Assembly (NCBI GenBank): GCA_004380135.1
Contig: QXCR01000124.1
Location: 23,820-87,819 of the forward strand
Direction of reading: 5' to 3'
Source: Stemphylium vesicarium
Taxonomy: Eukaryota > Ascomycota > Dothideomycetes > Pleosporales > Pleosporaceae
Length of the DNA stretch: 64,000 nt
The position numbers were made by a program, and so were the translations under genes. The notes under the pieces are model-generated. The model did no database searches. It was not told the DNA's origin and saw only the letters and a list, made by a program, of their open reading frames with translations. This document shows, in pieces, positions 56,201 through 64,000 of the stretch; position 1 is the first letter of the stretch; each line of letters starts with the position of its first letter.

Positions 56201-59200
56201 ATTCTTCTTCCCTTAGGGTTAATAGTCTAGAGATAGCTCCCTCTATATAATTAGGCTACTTAGCTAATATAGCGAGCTAAAGCTCTAGTATCTTAACCCT
56301 ACTATAAATACTACGTAAGGAACGCGAACTATAAGAGGAGGACGCACCTATGACGCTTATAGAGCGCATTTAAGCCGTTAAAGAGCGACGCGACGAACTC
56401 CTAGCCCTCCAACAATTACGCGAGCTAGAAGAGGAAGTCGCGCAGCTAGAAGGGCGCGGACAAGGGCCACCTCCAGCTGAAGCCAACCTTCCGCTTGCGC
56501 GGAATCTCGCGACCCGCACCCAGAGCGCAGCTAGCCAGCCCGGCTTTGCGCACGTGAGGCGCACTTTGAAACCAAAAGACCCAGTGGAATACAAGGGAAA
56601 AACGATTAAGGAACACTGCGAATTTATCTATTCCTACGAAATAGCCTTCTAGCTTCTACTATAAGAGTTTTATATAGACTGCGATAAAGTTATCTAGTTA
56701 ATATAATATCTAGAAGGAGATTCTAGAGAACTTTAGTACGCGCACTTTAAGCGCACCTTTAAAGCGCGTAGAGAGACGCTAATCTAGAAATACTTTAAGT
56801 AGTATCTACTAGACCTACTTTTAGACCTTATTAATTATAGCCTTAAAGTAGCTATAGCGTATAGTTATGTAATATAGCGAAAAGACTAGACTATTTAATC
56901 TTTCGCTACCTACCTTAACGTGCTAGAAGACTAACTCACGGCCTATACTAAAGAGTAAAGAGTCTAATACTTATTTACTAAGCTAAGGCTAGAGCTATAG
57001 CGAGCGATTACTAATTACTACTAGATCTTAGTAATAAGAGAAGACCTTATTACCTTAGCATTAACTCTAGAAAGGAATCTACGTAGAATACTAGCCGCGT
57101 ACGAGTAACTAAGCTAAAGCGTATATAGAGAGAAAAGGAAGGAGCTTACTCTACTATCTTTTTCTTATAGCGCACTAAAGAAAATAAAAGATAAGTATAA
57201 TATTACTTATTTTAAGTACTAAAAGAAAGGTTACTACGCTAATAAGTATTAAAGTAGTAATCTAAATTAGCTACTAGTTAATATTAATTATATAGAAAAA
57301 GCCTAAGCCTTACTATAAACTTAGAATTAGTAAGGCGTATATCTATAGATATTTTACTAGGTATAAAGCGTATATATAGCGCAAGAGTGGACTTAGGTCT
57401 AGAAAAGGAACTTAGGGTTATTCTAGATCCCTAAGCGGATATTAGCCTAGTTAGCTAAAGAATAGCTATAGAAATAGGTATAACGCCTATTAAGAATATA
57501 GAGCTTCTAAGACTAGGATAGATTAGTGTATAATATTAGAGTACCTACGCGGCATATGCGTTTTAAGTGCGCCTATTAGATAATAATAGTATAGAACGCT
57601 ACACTAATGTTACGGCGTATAGAGTAGATAAGGAAGGAATTCCTCTACTCTTAGGAAACCCTTTCTTATAGTAGGAGGATATTTTAATTAATTATAGCTA
57701 CTAAAAATAGCGCTAGAGCCTTATAAAGGTAGATATCTAGTTAGTAACTACTAATAGCCTTCTAGAAGATGCGGAGTATACTAGCTCTACTACTTACCTT
57801 CTAGGAATACTATAAGCTACTAGTATAAGCTTAGAATGCGAGGCGCGCGTGTACGATATTCACGCAGCGCAAGAACCGCGCATCCCTAACGCATTACTAG
57901 ACTACGCTAACGTTTTTAATAACGAGAAAGCTACAACTCTTCTAAGTTATAAAAGCTTAGATTATATAATCTCTATTTAGCTAGGCAAAGAGCCGCCTTA
58001 TAGACTATTATATACCCTCTCTTCTCGTAAGCTATAGCTGCTCTAAGAATATATAGAAGAGGCCCTTCGTAGAGAATAGATCCGCTATAGCATAAGCCCC
58101 GCTAGCGCACTAATTATCTTTATACTAAAGAAGAACAGCATACTTTATCTTTATATAGATTATCGCGGCTTAAACTTTATTACTATAAAAGATTATTACC
58201 CGCTACTACTTATTAGGGAGACGTTAGACCGCCTATTAGGCGCATAATACTATATAACTCTTAATCTTAAAGACGCCTACTATTATATATAAATTAAATT
58301 AGGAGATAAGTAGAAAATAGCTTTTTAAACTTAATATAGGCATTTTAAGTACTTAGTTATACCTTTTAGGCTTACTAACGCTCTAGTAAGCTTTTAAGCC
58401 TATATTAATAGGGCCCTAAGTAGGTATTTAGATTATATATATGTGGTATATCTAGATAATATACTCATATATACCCACGAAGACGATGTTGCGCTATACT
58501 AGCGCGCAGTACGCGCTATACTGCAATTACTAAGAGAAGCCGAGTTATTTGTAAACCTAAAGAAATGCACTTTTGCGGCTAGTAAGGTGCATTTTCTAGG
58601 GTTTATCGTTATAAGGTAAGGCGTACGCGCTAATTCTACGCGCGTTAAGACTATTATATAATAGCTAACACCTACTAATATTAAGGAGCTATAGTCCTTT
58701 TTAGGCTTTATAAACTTCTATTAACGCTTTATTAAGCGTTACGCTATAGAAATAGCACCCCTTATAGATATTCTTAAGAGGAAATAAGCGTTCTATTAGA
58801 ATAAGGCTATAAATGCTTCTTTTATAAGGCTAAAGAACCGCTTTATATATACGCCTATTATGCGCTATTTTAATAAGACACTTCCGATCTGCATTAAGAT
58901 AGATACTTCCACGTTTACTATCTTAGGCATACTATTATAGTTATTTAAAGATAATAAGTAGTACTTAGTCACTTTTATTTTAAGGAAACTCTAGAATGCG
59001 GAGTTAAATTATAAGGTATACGACCTAGAACTACTAGCTATCGTGTATAGCTTTAAGTAGTGGCGGCACTACCTAGAGGGTGTATAGTATACTATTTAAG
59101 TTTTAACTAATTATAATAACCTACGCTTAATCCGCGTAGTATAGAAGCTTAACCTATATTAAGCACGCTAGACTCTATATCTAGGAGCTTTTAATTTTAA

Positions 59201-61396
59201 GGTAAAGTACTATCTAGAAAATACTAACTCTATAAATAGCCTCTCTAGAAGAGTAGATTATAAGTAAGAAAATCTATCTCTAACTTAGTTATTACCTACT
59301 CTATAGAATAAACTTCTAGTAAGAGTAGAGTATAGTAGAGCGAGAGGATCCACACCCAGGCTTAGTCTAGTGGGCGCGTGTGAGATGCACGTAGCCAACG
59401 TTTGCAGAGCCGTGAAGGTCCCTACTGCTAGCGCCATGGGATGCATACCATGCGTGCCACGCTCACTAGCTAGGGTACTAGTTAGTAGCGAACCTATGCT
59501 AGTAGAGTCGGAAGCTCTAATAGATGTTCTACTCTAGTTATAGCAAAGGGACGCCTTTGCCTAGTAGCGGGTCGCAGACTCTAAGCGAGTAACACGCACT
59601 CGAAGTAGCAGAGATGCGCCAGTTTAGCGCATTAACGAAAAGGAAGTCCTAAGATATAATAGCAGGATTTATGTTCTAGAGGAACTAGCTATTAGGCAAG
59701 AGATTTTATCCTAGAACTATAACACGCGCATAGTAGGCCATTTTAGCGCACGTAGGACGCTTAAGCTTATTAGTAGGCTATATTATTAGCTATTACTTAG
59801 CTATAATATCTAGGAATACGTAAGAACGTGTGCTATATATTAAAGGAGCAAAGCTCTACGGCACGGCAAATATAGCAAGCTATCACTACTACCAATTCTA
59901 AAGAATATCTTTAAGGAAATTACTCTTAATTTTATTATAGAGTTACTACTAGTAAAGGATAACTTAGATTATATTTTTAATATAATATTTATAATAGTTA
60001 ACTACTTCTTAAAGATAGTAATCTATATACCTACTTTAAAGACCTAGAACGCGAAGTAATTCGCTAAATTCTATTTTAATTAGGTCGTCTTATAGTATAG
60101 AATCTAAAAAGGTATTATATTAGACTATAGTTTAGTCTTTACCTTAGTATTTTAGATAGAAATCTACTACTAACTATAGATAAAGCGTAGACTTAATATA
60201 GCCTTCTATTTATAAATAGATAGATAAACTAAGCGCTAAAACTAAACTATAGAATAATACCTTAGAATATTTACTTTAAATAAGTAAGATAACTAAGTTT
60301 TATTATTAGTAATAGTATAGTTTACTTATAATAATTTGATTTATAAATTAATAAAAGTAATACTATTTTACTTAGTATATAGTAAGCACCCCTTACTCTC
60401 TACGCCTCCTAAGGATAGCAGGCAAGAGGGGGAGATACTAGACGCAGTCGATAGAATTTAGCGCATATACGACGCACGCGCATTAGTATGGGAACACCTA
60501 TAGAGAGTATAAAAGTATTAAAGCTAATACTATAATAAGAAATATAAACTAGAAGTTTTTTATAAAAGAGATCTTATACTCTTTAGTATAAAATATATTA
60601 ACTTAGCTTATTAACTTAGTAAAAAGCTTTTTAGTAAGTTTATTAGGCTATTTTAGATATAAAGTATAGTTAGAACGTAGGTATACTATCTACTTCTACT
60701 ATCTAATTATTATATTTATAATATATTCTACGTATCTCTTCTAGAATAATAGAATTCTAGAGATAACTATAATAATAATACCTAATTACTAGAGATTACT
60801 ATAGAAGGTAAATGTAAGGGGCTACGCCTAGGGCTAGTAGCAACGCTCAAGGAGCATTCACCTCGGGATAACAAGACTGTATTCGATAGCGAGCTAGGCT
60901 TCTAGGCTACGTGGCTATCTATATGTGTGGGCGGAGAAACAATATTGCGATCGGCAGATCGGCAGTCGGAGCTGGCAGGAGAAACACCGAGGTCGTAGAC
61001 GAGGACAAGAGGGCAAGGGCTCTAGCCCATTACAGTAAAGAAGTTTAGGAAGTAAAAAAATTTCTTAAAAAATAAATTAGAAAGAGCTAACTATAATACT
61101 AGTTAAGATAAAAAGGATATAATAAATCTTAGAATACTTAGACTTTAGCTTCTAATTTTAAAGATATAGAGAAACTAGTCTAAGACTTTAAAAAGATATA
61201 AAGCTTATAGTAAAATAAGTAATAGAAAAGATTATAAGAAACTTATTTATAGCGCACTTAAGGCGTATACTTACTATATAGGACTTAGAGTATCTATATA
61301 TATAGAAAAAGATAAAAAATAAACCTCTCTTAATTACTACTATTCTCGCCTTTATTCTTATCTACCCGCTTCTTACTACCTAGAGGCGGGAGGGAC

Positions 61397-61427
<31 letters not shown>
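61397..61427 (+). repeat. TTA trinucleotide microsatellite
   Basis: About ten consecutive TTA units inside the non-coding 3' part of the plus-strand Gypsy element. Confidence 0.9.
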
Positions 61428-62533
61428 CTCCTATACTACTACTCTAGAGAAATATTAGTAAAAGAAAAATATTAAAAAATTAATAAGCGCGTACTATCTT
61501 AGTAGTATAAGCTACTAGCTACTCTAAAGTAGCTATAATTCTATGCTACTTAATTAGAATTAGACTTAAGTACTAAGATAAAGTTGCTAGAACTTAAGTA
61601 GGAACTCTAAGAGAAGTTCTAGAATAGGCGGTAATATAGTAGTAGTTCGTAAGCTCTAGATTAAATTAGTGCTAGTAACGCGCAAGCTTAACGCTAATAG
61701 TAATTATACTAGCGTTAGTCTTAGGCTTTTTAGCGGCATTAACGGCAGCGTCATACTAAGCGCGAAGCTAGTATAGGCGATTAAAGCGGCCGTTTATCTT
61801 AGTAGGCACCTATTTAGATTAGCTAAGACGCAGTACTTACGGAATTTTTTAATTACTTACTAAAGTGCAGCCACCCCGATTGCTAGTAGAGTAATGCTCG
61901 TAGCGGCGATGCTCCGATTTCTAATATATCTTGTTATGCCTAACGATACTCTAAGCGCAGCGCGTATAAGTCGCAACTAAGGCGACCTAGTTGGCGCGCT
62001 TTTTAAGGTCGCTAAATATAAATAGGCGAGCACTACGTAAGTAGGATTTCTTAATATATTTAGGGTTTAGATAATAAACTATAATAAATAGTATAGCGTG
62101 CGCTAAGAGTGCGTTAGAGAAGTATAATAGTATTATTATAGTAGTGTTAAATAAGAGAGTAAGGATAAAAAGTTTCTATTATAATAATATAATAAATAGT
62201 TACTATAATAAAATTAGTAAATAACTATCTATACTTACTATAATAATAAAGTAGGTAACCTAAAGGAGTAAAGTAAATAATATTTAGCACTTATTATAAT
62301 AACGTAAATAGCGTTCGTTATCTCTTAAATCCGCATTCACTACAACATCATCCCAAACAAACCGGGGACGCGCGCAATAGTGGTTGCAGCGGCAGCGCAC
62401 CGCTGCGGCGCACGTGCGACGCGCGATAGACGGACAGTATCTAGACACTCTTTTCCTATTTCTCCCCTTAAGGGTTTTTAGGTTTTTATTAAGGCTAAAA
62501 CTATTAAAAACGCTAGTTTAGAGAAGGAGGCTC

Positions 62534-62770
62534 TATAATACTTAGGCTAAAGGCCTATAGTTAAGCGCATTTAATTCTAATATATTTACTTCTTATACTT
62601 ACGCCTTAGTAAAGATACTTACTTTTAACTTACGCTTCGCGCAAGGGAAGAGAGGTAAGAATTATTCTCCTTACTACCCCCTACCTAGTATAGTAATATA
62701 GAGCCATCCCCCACTATTCTATTACAGTGTGAAGCAAATACTATTGCCTATAACTGCCCCTTACATAATA
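62534..62770 (+). repeat. 3' LTR of the plus-strand Gypsy element
   Basis: 237 bp, preceded by a purine tract AGAGAAGGAGG. The first half is RIP-mutated (TATAATACTTAGGCT), while the last about 70 bases retain CA and TG dinucleotides lost from the 5' copy. The 5-bp flanks (CTCTT left, GACTT right) do not form a clean target duplication. Confidence 0.85.
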
Positions 62771-64000
62771 GACTTATACTAATTACTAGCTAAGAGAGTA
62801 ATATTATAGGCGCGCTTATAAAGTTATAAGTATATATTATAAGGTCTAGAGATATAGAGGTCTCCTAATAAGTTATAAATAAGATAGTAGTAAGCTTTTT
62901 AACCTCTTAGTTCTAAAACGCGCTAAAAGACTAGATAACTACTAATAACTAGAGCCTACGCGTAATAGAGACGCCGTAGTTTTAAAATATAATTATAGCT
63001 ATAAGTCCCCTAATAAAAGCTCTCTTTTAGCGTAGCTACTAGACGCTCCGCAATTATATTATTACTAAATATAACGCGTATATACTAGCTATTACTATCT
63101 ACCTTCGCGACGCTTAGTCGCTTATACACGTTTCCTTTAATAACTAGACCTAAATTAGTAGATAGTACGCTTTTACTAGCCTCTACGTATACTACTTTAA
63201 TAATAAGAGTAAGCTAGTTAATTATCTACTTAGGTTACCTAAGCTCTATAAGGCGTATACTAGTAATAATATTACTTTAGTAGTAGTAATAATACTATAG
63301 CTTTATAGTATTAATAATATAAGCGTTAGGTACTTTATACTTAATAATATAAATAATAATAATACTATAATTAAGTCTTTAGTAGAGGAGTTTAACTTTA
63401 CTATAAGTAAGTAGTAGCTACGCTACTACTACTATATTCTTAACTTAGGCGCGTAGTTAGTAATTTAAAATAAAGATTATAGCGCGTATAAGAATAACGC
63501 CGCTTATCTTAATAACGAGAAGAAGTACATAGATAAGTAGCGTAAGTACGGCCCTATTAGCGTTCTTTTTGACGTAATTGCGTCTATCTGCACGCCGCAA
63601 ACTCAATAGCTATTAGAGCGCCTACAGTATAACGAGGCACAGGCGATAGGCGTTATAGCTAACATCCGGCAACTTATTAAGCCTGTTAAGACGCGCTAGA
63701 ATAGCTATTTCGACACTTTTGTGCGCGCAGCCGAGCTACATGGTCCTATCGACAGCTATATTGAGCTCAAACTCAAGGAGCACAGTGCCGCAACGGCACC
63801 ATCACGACGCCGGAAGAACCGCGAGCAGCTGCCTGCTGCGCAGCCGCGACTATATGTACGCGAGGGCGGCCTAAGCGGCAAGGATTGGGCGACAATTACG
63901 GAGTATATTCAACTCCTCGAGCCATTTGCGGAAGCTACACGGCTGCTTAAAGGCCGCGGCCGACATGGCCGCCACGGCGCTATATAGGAGGTTCTAGTAA
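62771..64000 (+). mobile_element. hAT transposase, RIP-mutated 5' part and nearly intact 3' part, cut by the window end
   Basis: With stops read through, the plus strand gives ALFSPLIKAL-like and RNYIITKYNAY segments, LRDAQSLIHVSF, VDYLLRLPKLYKAYTSNNI and LNLGAQLV, then ISVLFDVIASICTPQTQ and an open stretch 63721-63987 (AAELHGPIDSYIELKLKEH, LSGKDWATITEYIQLLEPF, GRHGRHGAI). These are hallmarks of a common fungal hAT family. RIP density falls sharply after about 63540. A TAG follows at 63985. The C-terminal dimerisation domain would lie beyond the window. It is inverted relative to the hAT fragment at 52 kb. Confidence 0.75.

Larger units (their letters stand above)
55964..62770 (+). mobile_element. 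RIP-mutated Gypsy retrotransposon with both LTRs
   Basis: The element is bounded by two 237-bp LTRs. Plus-strand order: gag-like region 56340-57250 (an unmutated patch encodes LLALQQLRELEEEVAQLEG), a zinc-knuckle/protease stretch, reverse transcriptase about 58100-58750 (LYLYIDYRGLNFITIKDYYP, LNLKDAYYYI, DNILIYTHEDD), RNase H to about 59250, integrase about 59640-60450 and a post-integrase KYLNVSLLE-like region to 60850. Dozens of TAG stops replace CAG/TGG. 60850-62533 is poorly coding and includes a TTA microsatellite and two GC-normal patches. The element lies directly against the broken minus-strand Gypsy. Confidence 0.8.

Overview
The window looks like nuclear DNA of a filamentous ascomycete, most likely a Dothideomycete of Pleosporales type. 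The evidence is short 45-90 bp GT-AG introns, fungal gene families (highly reducing PKS, UstYa/DUF3328 proteins, Zn2Cys6 regulator, 8-bladed Cdc4-like F-box protein), and a sharp switch at about 51 kb from gene-bearing DNA to an A+T-rich, TpA-enriched, CpA-depleted zone of stop-riddled transposons, the signature of repeat-induced point mutation (RIP). The species assignment is inference.

Layout. 0.7-9.5 kb: a three-exon highly reducing polyketide synthase (KS-AT-DH-MT-KR-ACP-R, no ER, no NRPS module) without recognisable tailoring partners, followed by a decayed copy of its own 3' end. 10.2-14.6 kb: housekeeping genes for a Vms1/ANKZF1 release factor and mitochondrial dihydroxy-acid dehydratase. 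15-16 kb: a decayed hypothetical gene. 17.7-19.6 kb: a secreted repeat protein with Gly/Asn-rich ends. 20.8-37.5 kb: mitochondrial phosphate carrier, a 2459-residue USP deubiquitinase, a probable Pop3 RNase P/MRP subunit, homoserine O-acetyltransferase and a Cdc4-type F-box/WD40 protein. 37.5-40.6 kb is a gene-poor gap.

40.6-49.8 kb is the most interesting part, a probable fungal RiPP (ribosomally made, modified peptide) locus. It holds two UstYa-like membrane oxidases, each with two HxxHC motifs, a GNAT acetyltransferase, a Zn2Cys6 regulator, a GPH/MFS sugar-type transporter and a secreted precursor with 18 identical KLKVDKR units separated by EP-Q or EP-EA-EP-Q. Kex2 cleavage after KR followed by Ste13-like removal of EP and EA dipeptides would turn every unit into the same hexapeptide, QKLKVD. 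The core has no aromatic residue, so any UstYa chemistry would differ from that of known Tyr-containing dikaritins. Several gene models here needed tiny first exons or introns to be resolved, and these are given.

50.7-64 kb: a small secreted-protein gene runs into the transposon border, then RIP-mutated relics follow: a pogo/Fot1-like fragment, a minus-strand hAT interrupted by a minus-strand chromodomain Gypsy element, a plus-strand Gypsy element with two 237-bp LTRs, and a plus-strand hAT whose 3' part is nearly unmutated and runs off the window. The two LTRs of the plus-strand element carry RIP in complementary halves.
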